Below are positions 54,735-63,413 of a stretch of DNA of 64,000 bases, piece after piece (positions within the stretch are counted from its first letter, which is position 1; each line of letters begins with the position of its first letter). This stretch comes from Streptomyces agglomeratus (GTDB taxonomy: Bacteria > Actinomycetota > Actinomycetes > Streptomycetales > Streptomycetaceae), in assembly GCF_001746415.1 (NCBI RefSeq), contig NZ_MEHJ01000001.1, positions 310,001 through 374,000 on the forward strand, written 5' to 3'. The notes beneath the pieces are model-generated. The model was not told the origin of the DNA. It was given only the letters and a program-made list of their open reading frames with translations, and made no database searches. A program made the position numbers and the translations under genes.

Positions 54735-54818
54735 GGGATGAGGCTCGTAGCGCAGCGGTTGTCGCGCCTTCACCGCATGTGGGAGGACGCCGGTTCGAAT
54801 CCGGCCAGCCTCATCCCA
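54735..54818 (+). tRNA. tRNA-like gene with irregular anticodon arm
   Basis: A clear tRNA frame. The ends pair as GGGATGAGGCT with AGCCTCATCCC (11 bp). A D-arm GCGC-AGCGGTTGTC-GCGC and a perfect T-arm GCCGG-TTCGAAT-CCGGC are present. The anticodon arm (CTTCAC-CGCAT-GTGGGAG) does not give a normal five-base-pair stem with a seven-base loop and U33: the best fold has a five-base loop and a bulged G. The anticodon cannot be assigned. It may be a decayed tRNA, perhaps an attachment-site remnant, or an unusual one. Confidence 0.55.
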
Positions 54819-55689
54819 CTTTGACTCATGCCAGCAGAACGCGTTTCCGTAGGAGTTGGAAGCCTGCGCGTCCGAACATCTGGCGCTTGAGGATCTTGAT
54901 CCTGTTGACATGTCCTTCGACGACCCCCGAGTTCCAGGGCAGGGTCAAGCCGGCGATGACGGCATCACGGTCGCGCTCCAGCCCGGCGGTGAGAGTGTGG
55001 AGACGGCGAAGGTCGTCCTGCCGGACGGCGTCAAGCCAGTCCGGCAGTCGTTCGCCCTGGCGCTCGGTCAGCATGGTCGCGACGAACCGAACGTAGCGGG
55101 TGAGTGCTGCGATCTCGGGACAGTTGGTGCAGACGTTCCTGAGCTGGAGCTGTTCGGACTCCGTGAGGGCCTCGGGGCGGCGCAGGATCCATCCGGCAAC
55201 CAAGCGGGGCGCGGGTGGCCAAGCCGCCACCGGCCGTGGTGATGTCCGCTTTAGATGCACGTATGCGCGGACGCGCCGTAGCTCCCCTGGTAGCCGAGGG
55301 GACAATCCCCTCCCACAGCTTCCGGGCATTCGTGCAGCCCTCGCGCCAGCGGTCGTCGAGGTAGGGCTTGTACTCGTCCAGGGCGGAGGTCCGGTTTTGC
55401 CATTGGCGTGTGAAGAGGTTTTCCGGCCGTGCGGCGTCGGCGAAACGCTGGACGGTGCGGTAGGTCATGCCGAGCTGCCGCTGGATCGAGCGCCGGCTAT
55501 GCCCGGCCTTGATCAGGGCGTGGATCGTTGCGTGCCGGGCTGTGGTGGGGGCGGCGAAGCGGCTGCTGGTCGTCCATGGTGAGGTCGCGGACTCGGCTGC
55601 CGGAGCAGGTTCGGCCTTCGTTTGCGGGACGGTGGGAACGAGAACGCTCAGGCAGCGGCGGTGCTGGGAGACGCTTCGTTCGGCGGCTT

Positions 55690-56166
55690 CGGTAAGTTGT
55701 GCCAGAGGGTACTGGTGGGCCGTCGGCGAGGTGCCTGCTGAGCAGGTCCTTTTCCCACGGCCCCCAGCCCGAACGACGCATGCGACTTTCACCGCACGTC
55801 GCTCTCCAGTGATTACTCCGTGAGTGCTGGGACAGGTCTTCTGCCGTGGATGCCCGCATGGCAACTGCCGCAGACCACAAGGGCCTTGCGATGTTGCACG
55901 GCCATGAGATCTGCCCACGGCGGCCGGTCTCCCGGTCTGCCAAGGTCTGCGAGCTTGGCGACGTGGTGGACTTCCACCTTGTCGAGGCGTCCGCATGCCT
56001 CGCATCGTCCCGCAAGAAGCCGGGTGACCAGCTCCTTGCGTTTGATGTTGACCGGGGCCAGCTGACGGTCGGTGACGACCGTCTTCTTGTCCTGTCGCAG
56101 CGGGATCCCGCCGAACCGTCCGACCAGTGGTTTCCTGCCGGTGCGTTCGACGCGGGCCTCGAAGCA
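55690..56166 (-). mobile_element. 3' part of a group II intron
   Basis: The fragment sits inside the ISL3 gene. It holds the end of an intron-encoded protein and, beyond its stop, RNA-like sequence with GTGCGGTGAAAGTCGCATGC and the TTCGGGCTGGGGGCCG block. This is the kind of sequence found before and in domains V-VI of bacterial group II introns. The 5' part (ribozyme domains I-III and reverse transcriptase) is missing. Confidence 0.65.
55813..56166 (-). pseudogene. Group II intron maturase, C-terminal HNH part
   Basis: FEARVERTGRKPLVGRFGGI, KRKELVTRLLAGRCEACGRL, KVEVHHVAKLADLGRPG and KALVVCGSCHAGIHGRR match the maturase X end and HNH endonuclease domain of intron-encoded proteins. The CxxC...HH...CxxCHxxIH metal site is complete. 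The upstream reverse-transcriptase domain is absent. Confidence 0.75.
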
Positions 56167-56530
56167 CTGCTTCCCGGTCGGGCAGCAGGTCGACCGGCCG
56201 ACGGGTCTCGACATCGACCAGGACGGTTCCGTAATGCCGTCCCTTACGGGTGGCGTACTCGTCGACATCGACCACCCGCGGGGTTGGCAGCTGCCGTTCT
56301 GGCAGTTCGTCGACAAGTCGCAGGACCGTGCTCCGGCTGACGCCGACGCCGAGCGCTTGGGCCATGCAGGCTCCGGCTCGGCCAGCCAAGGCTAGCCCGA
56401 TGTCGGACAGCATCGAGCGAAGACGTTCCGTGCGCTGGCCGTGGGCCGGGCGGCACCCTGCTGACGCGAAGGCGGGGCGGCGCCTGGTCGACGAGATGGC
56501 CGCTGCCGGCGGAAGGCTGGGCCAGATCGC

Positions 56531-57164
56531 TCCCTGGGGAGGCACCTGGCTCTGACCACCCCGCGCCTGTCCGGCAGCAGCTCGCTGTTGGTGTCGGCCT
56601 GCCCGCCGCGCGATACCCATGGGGCCGCTCGGTCCATCACGGCCCGGTTGGTAGACAAGTTTCTCACCGTCCCGCCCGACCGGCTCAGAGCCCTGTGGAA
56701 CGCGCTACTGCGGCCCTGAGAGTAGCCACCGCAGCCGGGCAGGGCACCCTGCCCAACTGCTGCCGCCGCTCGGATGTGCAGGCGGTGTGGAACTGGTGAG
56801 CTGAGGGGCTTTGGGCTGCTGGCGTTGCTGCGCGGCTTCGATGTGTTCGCGGACGCCCTCGGTGTAGGTGAGCCAGGTGGAGACGCCACGGTGCGGGCGA
56901 CCACAGTGTCCGTGATCTTTTTGCCCTGTTGTTCCAGAGTGGTGAGTCGGTGAGGACGCGCTGCGCTCGGGGTCTTCGCGGCGGGCTGTGGCGGTTCGTC
57001 CAGGTGTCCGCCGCGACTGTCCTCACGTCCCTTCAGCCGCTCCTCCTTGGCGTGCTGCTCCTAGTGGTCATCCCCCGGGGCCTGTACGGAGTGATCGCCG
57101 CGCGCATCGACTACCGCGTCCACGAGCGCATCATCTCCGCGTCGCAATGTCCGCGGGCGGGGAA
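56531..57164. other. Stretch of unassigned debris
   Basis: A forward frame near 56552-56718 (LTTPRLSGSSSLLVSACPPR to LVDKFLTVPPDRLRALWNAL) and another near 56960-57150 (VIPRGLYGVIAARIDYRVHE) look like pieces of real proteins. The second looks like a membrane-protein end. On the minus strand GKKITDTVVARTVAS appears near 56890. None is long enough for me to name. Confidence 0.35.
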
Positions 57165-57490
57165 CCCGCGGGCAGCCGACGTCGGTGCCGGCCTGGATGT
57201 CTGACGGCCATGTTGCACGAAATGGGCTGGACGCCTTCGGGCTCGACCTCTGCCGGGGCATGGTCGAGCATGCCCCGGCGGGCTATCCGGCGCTGCGGTT
57301 CGATGAGGCGCTGATGGAGGCCCTGCCGGTCGAGGACGGCGCGCTCGGCGATGGCCCACTACTCGATGATGCATACCCCGCCTGGGGAACTGCCCGCGCT
57401 GCTCGCCGCGCAGGCACGTGCTCTGGCACCAGGGGGCCTGCTCCTGGTTGCCTCCCGGACCCACGCGCCCGGCACATCCCGGAGGCGGGG
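57165..57490 (+). pseudogene. Class I SAM-dependent methyltransferase, frameshifted
   Basis: The frames show ADVGAG (the AdoMet glycine motif, damaged), LTAMLHEMG, then DAFGLDLCRGMVEHAPAGYP, ALPVEDGALGD and, after a shift, HTPPGELPALLAAQARALAP with GGLLLVASRTHAPGTS. Motif order matches small ubiE-type methyltransferases. At least three breaks. Confidence 0.6.
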
Positions 57491-57549
57491 GGCCGGGGCG
57501 ACGGCGGACTGATAGCTGCAGCCAGGGGCGCAGATCGCGGCCGACGAGG

Positions 57550-58446
57550 TTACGACCCCTGCGAACCCTCCGTGAACGCGGCGGCGTGGTCGGCGGCCCA
57601 CTGGCGAAACGTTCGCGGCGCCGTCCCGAGGATGTCGGCCACCGCAGTGGTGATGTACGCGGGCTGTCCGACCGCCGCGCTCCACGCGGCGAGCAGCATG
57701 TCGACGACCGAGCTGGGCGCCGTGCCCTGCGACAGGTTTCGGAACTCGTCCGGCGTCATCTCTTCGAATGGGATCCGGCGCCCCAGGGCGTCGCCGATGA
57801 CGCCCACTTGCGCGGCTTGGGTCAGCGATTCGGGGCCCGTAAGGACGTAGTCGCCTCCGGCGTATCCGTCCTGATGGAGCGTCCGCGCCGCGACGGCTGC
57901 GATGTCGCGGTCGTCGACGGGTGCTGTCTCGGCAGCGCCGTAAGGCCAACGGACGGCCTCGTCGGCCCGGATCGCGGGCGCCCACCAGGCCAGCGAGTTC
58001 GACGCGAGCATTCCCGGCCGGATGATCGTCGACTCGAGTCCGGTGGCCGCGATGAGCCGCTCGATGTCGGCGTGCAGCACCGCCATGGGATTGGGCTGCT
58101 GGAAGAAGGGGTGCGGCGTCTGGTGCGGGGAGGAGAGGAAAACGACCCGCCGCACGTGGGCTGCCAGCCGCTCGACGACTGCCGCGGCGGTCTGAGGCGG
58201 GGCGGTCCAGACGAGGAAGACCGCACCGGCGCCATTCAGCGCCGGGTCGAGTGTCTCGGGCACGGTGAGGTCGCCGGTGAAGACGTCGACCTTCGCCGGC
58301 AGCGTCGCCGCCGCCTCGGAGCGATGGGTGAGGGCGCGGACCGGCACGCCCGCGTCGAGGAGTTGGTCGACGACGACGCGGCCGACCCGGCCCGTCGCCC
58401 CGGTTACCAGCACGGGAGGAATGTCTGTCTGGTTCACGACAGCCAT
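57550..58446 (-). CDS. NmrA-like atypical SDR, NAD(P)-binding protein
   Basis: A 298-residue soluble protein of the NmrA/SDR_a5 group. It has the dinucleotide motif LVTGATGRVGRVVVDQLLDA at the N-terminus and VFLVWTAPP, VVFLSSPHQTPHPFF and STIIRPGMLASNSLAWWAP further on. The SDR catalytic YxxxK is not obvious, so it may be a redox sensor or a quinone-type reductase like QorB. It is divergent from a TetR gene with a shared palindrome in the 54-base gap, so it is likely that regulator's target. Confidence 0.88.
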   Translation of the reverse strand: MAVVNQTDIPPVLVTGATGRVGRVVVDQLLDAGVPVRALTHRSEAAATLPAKVDVFTGDLTVPETLDPALNGAGAVFLVWTAPPQTAAAVVERLAAHVRRVVFLSSPHQTPHPFFQQPNPMAVLHADIERLIAATGLESTIIRPGMLASNSLAWWAPAIRADEAVRWPYGAAETAPVDDRDIAAVAARTLHQDGYAGGDYVLTGPESLTQAAQVGVIGDALGRRIPFEEMTPDEFRNLSQGTAPSSVVDMLLAAWSAAVGQPAYITTAVADILGTAPRTFRQWAADHAAAFTEGSQGS

Positions 58447-58453
58447 GAAAACG

Positions 58454-58481
58454 TTACTCGGTTAAAAACGCAACCCGGTAA
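58454..58481. promoter_or_regulatory. Shared operator between SDR and TetR genes
   Basis: TTACTCGGTT (58454-58463) and AACCCGGTAA (58472-58481) form an inverted repeat with one mismatch per arm pair and an 8-base spacer. It is centred in the divergent promoter region and is a plausible TetR site. Confidence 0.55.
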
Positions 58482-58500
58482 TGAATGTTACGGTGGTCAG

Positions 58501-59097
58501 ATGAGCGAGCCGACGGGACTGCGGGCCCGCAAGAAGGAGCGGACGCGCGACACCATCGGCGACGCGGCCATCTCACTGTTCCTGGAGCGCGGCTTCGACC
58601 GCGTCTCCGTCAACGACATCGCCGCGGCGGCCGAGATCTCCAAGCCGACCCTCTTCCGGTACTTCCCCACCAAGGAAGACCTGGTGCTGCACCGGTTCGC
58701 GGACCACCAAGGAGAGGCGGCACGCGTCGTACGTGACCGCAGGTCCGGCATCAAGCCGGTGACGGCGCTGCACCGGCACTTCCGGGTCGGCCTCGATCGG
58801 TACGACCCCGTCACCGGCCTCAACGATCATCCGGAGGTGGTGGCGTTCCATCGGCTGGTGTTCACCACACCGAGCCTGGCAGGACGGCTCACGCGGTACC
58901 AGCTCGAGGACGAGAAGGCACTGGCGGACGCCCTCGGCGAAGGCATCCAGGCACGCCTGCTAGCCGCACAGGTACTCGCGGTCCAACGGGTGCTCGCCCG
59001 GACCAACTGGCAAAAGATCGCCGACGGTCGAACCGCCCACGACGTCCAACCAGAGGCCATAGCCGAAGCCGACCAGGCATTCAACCAACTGCGGTGA
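58501..59097 (+). CDS. TetR/AcrR family regulator
   Basis: A 198-residue repressor. The HTH (about 8-55) is RKKERTRDTIGDAAISLFLE, RGFDRVSVNDIAAAAEIS and KPTLFRYFPTKEDLV. The C-terminal domain resembles the MftR-like/TetR_C group often seen with SDR or monooxygenase targets. ATG at 58501 follows GGTGG. It faces the NmrA-like gene across a shared operator. Confidence 0.92.
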   Translation: MSEPTGLRARKKERTRDTIGDAAISLFLERGFDRVSVNDIAAAAEISKPTLFRYFPTKEDLVLHRFADHQGEAARVVRDRRSGIKPVTALHRHFRVGLDRYDPVTGLNDHPEVVAFHRLVFTTPSLAGRLTRYQLEDEKALADALGEGIQARLLAAQVLAVQRVLARTNWQKIADGRTAHDVQPEAIAEADQAFNQLR

Positions 59098-59187
59098 CAC
59101 GCGACACTCCCAGTCGAAGAAGGCTCCACAGCCTAGTGCACGCGTTGCCACCGGCCCGGACAGGCCGCTTCCACGCTGTTTCGATCG

Positions 59188-59345
59188 GTGCCGACGCACT
59201 CTGACCAGAACAACCCGGAGTTCGCGGCACTGCTCAAGGCAGACTCGTGCGACGAGGCGAACCTGGACTTCGCGACCAGGCACGAAGGCCAGACGATCGC
59301 GTTCAACGGCTCACTCGTGAACATGGCGCCGCCCCACAGTAAGTA
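59188..59345 (+). pseudogene. DUF4839-like fragment
   Basis: NNPEFAALLKADSCDEANLD, FATRHEGQTIAFNGSLVNMA and KYDT resemble the DUF4839 domain. The sequence then joins the end of an opposite-strand pseudogene, and both are truncated there. Confidence 0.45.
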
Positions 59346-59955
59346 CGACACCCTCCACTTGGCCGTAGTAGTTGACGTGGACGTAGCCGACGCACGAGTC
59401 GGAGCCGTCGAAGTTGTAGGCGCCGTGGAGCTCCTCCAGGGCGGTCAGGATCGCGCGCAGCTCCAACCCGGGCACCCAGTGCGGCTGCCCCACCTGTCCG
59501 TCTCCTGGACGTAGCCCATTCCTTCTCCGGGGGGGGGTTGTAAACCTTGACACGGATCGCACTGCCGCCGGAGAAGTAGTCGCTACGGACGGATACCTTG
59601 ATCTGTCTGGGCATGGTCGACCAGCGCGACGTTGGTGCCGGTCGCGGTGCCGAGCTTCGCCTCGACGTTGCGGGCGAGCTTGATGTCCGCACGGATGCGC
59701 TTCGCGATCTGAGCGGTGGACAAGCCCTTGGCCCCTCCGTACCGCACGCCGTAGTGGACGTCGGGTAGGCGGTATCTGTGCCAGGTGGCGGCGTCTCTGT
59801 TGCCGCCCCTTCCTGATGACCTGCCCCTTGTTCTGGGCGGCGGCAATGGCACGGTCCAGCATGCGCTCGGCAGCGTTGCGCTCTTCGGCGCCGGTGTACT
59901 TGAAGTTGGCGGGCGGGTTCAGCTCGACCAGGCGGCGGAATGCCGTGTTAGGAAC
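59346..59955 (-). pseudogene. LPD29-like protein, frameshifted
   Basis: In order on the minus strand the frames give FRRLVELNPPANFKYTGAEE, RAIAAAQNKGQVIRKG and DVHYGVRYGGAKGLSTAQIA. KRIRADIKLARNVEAKLG, IKVSVRSDYFSGGSAIRVKV and ILTALEELHGAYNFDGSDSC with GYVHVNYYG follow. This resembles the LPD29-type domain of proteins carried by plasmids and phages. At least three shifts are present, one beside a run of nine G (59527-59535). Confidence 0.5.
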
Positions 59956-60330
59956 AGTTCGGGTGTCTCATCGGCCGGCCTGTCTCAGCGGGCCGTCAGC
60001 GGCTGCGGCATGCAAGTCGCCCTGGCTGGCGGGCCAGGTGTCTCAGCCGTCCGGAGATCCATTGCTGAGTCTTTGCCAAGCTGGGTTGTTGAAGCCACAA
60101 CAGACATGGACCAGTCAGGCGACATAAGTGCCACGTCAACCGCGGGGTGCTTGAACTGTCGAGAGATTCAGCGAGACCTTGCACTGGTGAGCATCCTTGC
60201 AGGCACCGCGGAGCGACCATGAACATGCCTGAAGACCTTGGCAGGCTGACCGACCTCGAGAACCGAGCTTGGGCGGAACTTGTAGAAGGGAACGAAAAAC
60301 AAGCACTTCAGTGAGCCTTTTCCATCCTCA
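59956..60330. other. Gene-free stretch
   Basis: Lies between the LPD29-like pseudogene and an IS5-type element. No supported gene or RNA. Confidence 0.4.
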
Positions 60331-60437
60331 GCTTGAGTGGGCGTTAAGTCCGGTCTTCCTCGGTTCGTGATCGCTCGATCGTGGTACTGATCGCCGTCCC
60401 GGCCGCCTGGTGAGCATGTCCATGTTGAGATGCGAGC

Positions 60438-61291
60438 GTGAAGAGAGAGCCGTACCTCAGCGACCTATCAGACGAGCAGTGGGCGTTGATCGAGCCGATG
60501 ATCACGGCCTGGAAGCAGGACAGGGTGGCGCGGTCGGCGACCGGAGATCCCGGGTCCTGCGACCTCCGGGAGGTCGTGAACGCGATCTTCTATCAGAACC
60601 GGACGGGCTGTCAGTGGCGCCTCTTGCCGCATGACTTCCCGGCCTGGTCGGCGGTGTTTTACTACTTCGGCCTGTGGCGCGAGGACGGGCTGGACCAGCG
60701 GATCCAGGAACTCCTGCGCTGCCAGGTGCGGGAGAAGGCCCGCCGATTAGAGGACCCGTCCCTCGTGATCATCGACACCCAGTCCGTCCGCGCCGCGGCG
60801 GGTGTCCCGAAGCCACGACGGGACTGGACGCGAACAAGAAGGTGTCGGGGCGCAAGCGGGGACTGGCCGTCGACGTTCTGGGGCTGATCATCGGCGTCGT
60901 CGTCCTGGCCGCCTCCGCGCACGACAACGCCGCCGGCACCGCCCTGCTCGACCAGGCCGCCGAGCGGTGCGGGATGCGCCTGGAGAAAGCGCTGGTGGAC
61001 CAGGGCTTCAAGGACGAAGTCATCATCCACGGCGTCCTGCTGGACATCGACGTCGAGGTCGTCCGCCGCAACCCTGCTGACCACAGCAAAGGGTTTGTCC
61101 CGCAGCCGAAGCGGTGGGTGGTCGAGCAGACGAACGGCACGTTGATGCTGCACCGGCGTCTGACCCGGGAGTACGACCACCGGCCCGACACCTCCGCCTC
61201 ACGCGTCTACTGGGCCTCCACCGCGAACATGGCCCGCCGCCTCACCACCCCCGCTCCGGCCTGGCGCGACACCCTCGGGCTGGCCGCGTGA
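60438..61291 (+). pseudogene. IS5-family transposase, one-base frameshift
   Basis: The N-terminal part is LSDLSDEQWALIEPMITAWK, then GCQWRLLPHDFPAWSAVFYY and VIIDTQSVRAAAGVP (first D). One base is missing near 60812. The other frame goes on LDANKKVSGRKRGLAVDVLG, EKALVDQGFKD and WVVEQTNGTLMLHRRLTREY. Repaired, it is a normal 284-residue DDE transposase. Depending on the family a frameshift could be programmed, but no slippery run is seen here. Confidence 0.75.
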
Positions 61292-61684
61292 ACGTCTCCG
61301 AGCTCCTGGCCTACCTTCAAACCCAGCAGGACGAGGCCACCACCCGGGCCGCAGAACTACGCGGCCAGATCGAGCACCTCACCGCTGCCCTGGCCGAGAG
61401 CGAAGCGCGACTCACGGATCTGGCCACCACTCGAAAAGTCATCACGGAGGCCGCACCAGCAGGAGCCGAACCCGATCCACGAGGCGAACACCGCCTACCA
61501 GGACATCGTGAACGCGTTCAACCAGCACCCCGACCAGGTGTTCCGAGCTCGCGAGCTGCACGAACTCCTCGGCATGCCCACCGACGAGGCATCCGTCAAC
61601 ATCACCCGCAGCCGCCTCGGCCGCCTCACCCGCCAAGGCTTCCTCACCCAACCCGGACGAGGCCATTACCAGAAACGGACTTAA
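61288..61684 (+). pseudogene. IS accessory protein, coiled coil plus winged helix, frameshifted
   Basis: The GTG at 61288 overlaps the transposase TGA. The first part, VSELLAYLQTQQDEATTRAA to LAESEARLTDLATTRKVI, is a coiled coil. After a shift near 61470 comes EANTAYQDIVNAFNQHPDQV, FRARELHELLGMPTDEASVN and LGRLTRQGFLTQPGRGHYQK, a winged-helix-like fold. A relative of this protein accompanies similar IS5-type elements in Streptomyces. It may regulate or assist transposition. Confidence 0.6.
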
Positions 61685-61696
61685 CGACCTCTGAGC

Positions 61697-61880
61697 TGGC
61701 CAGATGGAGGGTGAGGACGGCTTGGACGAGGCTGGTGATGTCGAGCAGCGGAGCCTGCGGAGGAGTATCCGCCAGGACTTGAGGGTGGCGATGGCCTGTT
61801 CGGCAAGGGCCCGGACGTTTGCTAATCCCGTTCGTCGTCCGGCACACCTCGCGCCTGCCTCTCCCTCCCATGAAATGCCG
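61697..61880 (-). pseudogene. IS5-type transposase C-terminal fragment
   Basis: NVRALAEQAIATLKSWRIL, then in a shifted frame DITSLVQAVLTLHLASSE, is the end of a different IS5-family transposase. It is truncated by the element at 60331-61696. Confidence 0.55.
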
Positions 61881-62045
61881 TCCGACATGGGCGGCGGCGG
61901 TCAGCCATGGCTGCGATCAGTTGAGCAGGAAGGTTGCAGACCGGCTCTCGACGGCACCCGGATTAGCCGGGCGGACGGACCTGCCGTTGCCCCGCGAGCA
62001 GGGCGCCGTAGGAGAAGCTGTGTGCCCTGCGAGGCGCCAGGCCAG

Positions 62046-62231
62046 TCACCTGCCTTTTTTGTTGAACCATCCGAGCGACTGGAGGACGGACGCGCCGATA
62101 ACGAGGATGCCGAGAGGAACGACCGTGAACCAGGTGGCATCGGCTTTCATGGCCGCGAGCAGGGCGATGGCGCCGAGGGCCAGCGCCAGGAGCACGAGCA
62201 TGCCCAGAAGGACTCGAATCTTGGAAACCAA
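62046..62231 (-). CDS. Small two-helix membrane protein
   Basis: About 61 residues with two hydrophobic helices (LLGMLVLLALALGAIALLAA and FTVVPLGILVIGASVLQSLG) and a short basic end, GWFNKKGR. I place the start at the TTG at 62231, seven bases after GGAGAG; a TTG five codons earlier is less well placed. Family and function unknown. Confidence 0.5.
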   Translation of the reverse strand: MVSKIRVLLGMLVLLALALGAIALLAAMKADATWFTVVPLGILVIGASVLQSLGWFNKKGR

Positions 62232-62579
62232 CGGAGGACTCTCCAATGTTCAGGCGGGCTCTATTGACCAGACAGCGTTCGCTACCCGTTGGACGGCTGG
62301 CGACGGTTGCCCAGTAGGGAGTCAGCAAGCTCCCCGGCGTGACACCACGGCTCCGTCAGGAAGCTCATGGAGTGAGTCTCCCAAGGCTGCCTTCCCGAGG
62401 CGTCAGTAGAAATACGTAATCGAAGACGTAGGTCACCGGTCGGCCCGGGGCGGGGCAGCGGCCAGCTGTACAGTGAGCCATTGCCAATCTCACCTGTCGG
62501 ATGGCCAGTTGGCCTGACGGACGGATGAAGCCCCTGTAGACGGGTTTTCGACCAAGAGAACCGTCTCCACCAGAGGCTT
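62232..62579. other. Gene-free stretch
   Basis: Holds the likely promoter of the small membrane protein. No other supported feature. The segment just before 62583 may contain an IS end that I could not pair. Confidence 0.35.
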
Positions 62580-62582
62580 CGT

Positions 62583-62943
62583 ATGCTTGTCTACCCGTCC
62601 GGCGTCGACGTTTCCAGCTCTGCCCTGCGCTTCCTCACTGCCCGCCTGAGGGAACACCGTCGTGTTCTCGGCACCCGATGGCGGCGCCTGAGCGCGGGTC
62701 GCCAAGCCCTGCTCACCCTCGTCTACCTCCGCAACGGCCAGCCGTATGCCCAGCTCGCGGCTGGTTTCGGGATCGGCACCACCACCGTCTACCGCTACGT
62801 CACCGAGGCCGTCGGGCTCCTGGCCGTCCTCGCCCCCACGCTCGCCGAAGCCATGCGGGCCGCGTCGATGAAGGCGTATTTGATCCTGGACGGGACGCTT
62901 CTGCCGATCGACCGGATCGCCGCCGACCGTCCCATCCTCGGGG
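62583..62943 (+). pseudogene. IS5-type (DDE_Tnp_4) transposase, N-terminal half
   Basis: Starts at ATG 62583: VYPSGVDVSSSALRFLTARL, RQALLTLVYLRNGQPYAQLA, then AGFGIGTTTVYRYVTEAVGL and YLILDGTLLPIDRIAADRP. The family sequence ends abruptly at 62943 where an unrelated minus-strand fragment begins. The rest of the catalytic domain is missing. Confidence 0.65.
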
Positions 62944-62959
62944 TTCGTCCTCGGACGAG

Positions 62960-63130
62960 GCAGGAGTTTGAGGCGCCGGCGCAACGTTCGGGAAGCGGTC
63001 GCGTACGCGTTGCTGTTGGCGGCGGATCACGTCGGCGGTCTCGCAGCCGACCGGAAGGCGGCGGCCGAGCCGGTAGGCCTTGTGGTTGTCGTAGACGAGA
63101 ACGGGGCGAGCCGTCGGGGTCACTGGCGAA
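62960..63130 (-). pseudogene. Integrase/tyrosine-recombinase-like fragment
   Basis: RPVLVYDNHKAYRLGRRLPV followed by GCETADVIRRQQQRVRDRFP resembles an internal segment of actinobacterial site-specific integrases (pattern VYDNxKxxRxGRRLPI...Q..RVRxRFP). Both ends are missing. Confidence 0.4.
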
Positions 63131-63262
63131 CAAGGACGTCATCGGCTCCGGCGACGTTGCCTCGTACGAGGCGTGGCAGCGTCGTTGCGGGTACTCGCGT
63201 ACCGCCGCGAAGTGGCCCCCGGGCAAGACCACGTGGGACCTGCTCAAGGTTCCTGGGGAATA
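63130..63262 (+). pseudogene. Peptidoglycan-binding domain C-terminal scrap
   Basis: DVIGSGDVASYEAWQRRCGY, SRTAAKWPPGKTTWDLLKVP and a stop match the end of Streptomyces endolysin-like or peptidoglycan-binding proteins (pattern SYxAWQxxxGY...G.PGKxSWDxLKVP). Nothing upstream belongs to it. Confidence 0.4.
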
Positions 63263-63413
63263 GTGCCAGGGCGGAGTCGGGATCGGCGGTGACACAACCG
63301 CAGGTCAGCTGGCCTATGGGAGGTTGATTCACGCCGTCTGCGGCTGCTGGCTAGTCCACAGTTCACCGCACCAGGTTGGGGGCACCCCTCTGTCTTGCCA
63401 CAGGAGCAAATCC

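Larger units (their letters stand above)
54826..56530 (-). pseudogene. ISL3-family transposase, interrupted and decayed
   Basis: The N-terminal part (MLSDIGLALAGRAGACMA, STVLRLVDELPERQLPTPRV, DEYATRKGRHYGTVLVDVET and PVDLLPDREA) stops at about 56166. There a group II intron end is inserted. From about 55690 the gene resumes (LTEAAERSVSQHRRCL, ARHATIHALIKAGHSRRSIQ, YRTVQRFADAARPENLF) and, in a shifted frame, ends with LPWNSGVVEGHVNRIKILKR and QLLRKRVLLA. These are textbook ISL3 segments. Several shifts make it inactive. Confidence 0.75.
60331..61696 (+). mobile_element. IS5-type element with accessory gene
   Basis: Imperfect inverted ends, GCTTGAGTGGGCGTTAAGTC-CG on the left (60331-60352) and its counterpart GCTCAGAGGTCGTTAAGTCC-G read from 61696, bound about 1.37 kb. 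Inside are a transposase and an overlapping accessory gene, each with one frameshift. The right end has cut an older IS5-type transposase. Confidence 0.75.

Noticed and set aside
54735..54818. Selenocysteine tRNA (UCA within CTTCACC)
   Set aside because: The D-arm has four base pairs, there is no long variable arm, and the base after UCA is a pyrimidine; this does not match bacterial tRNA-Sec.
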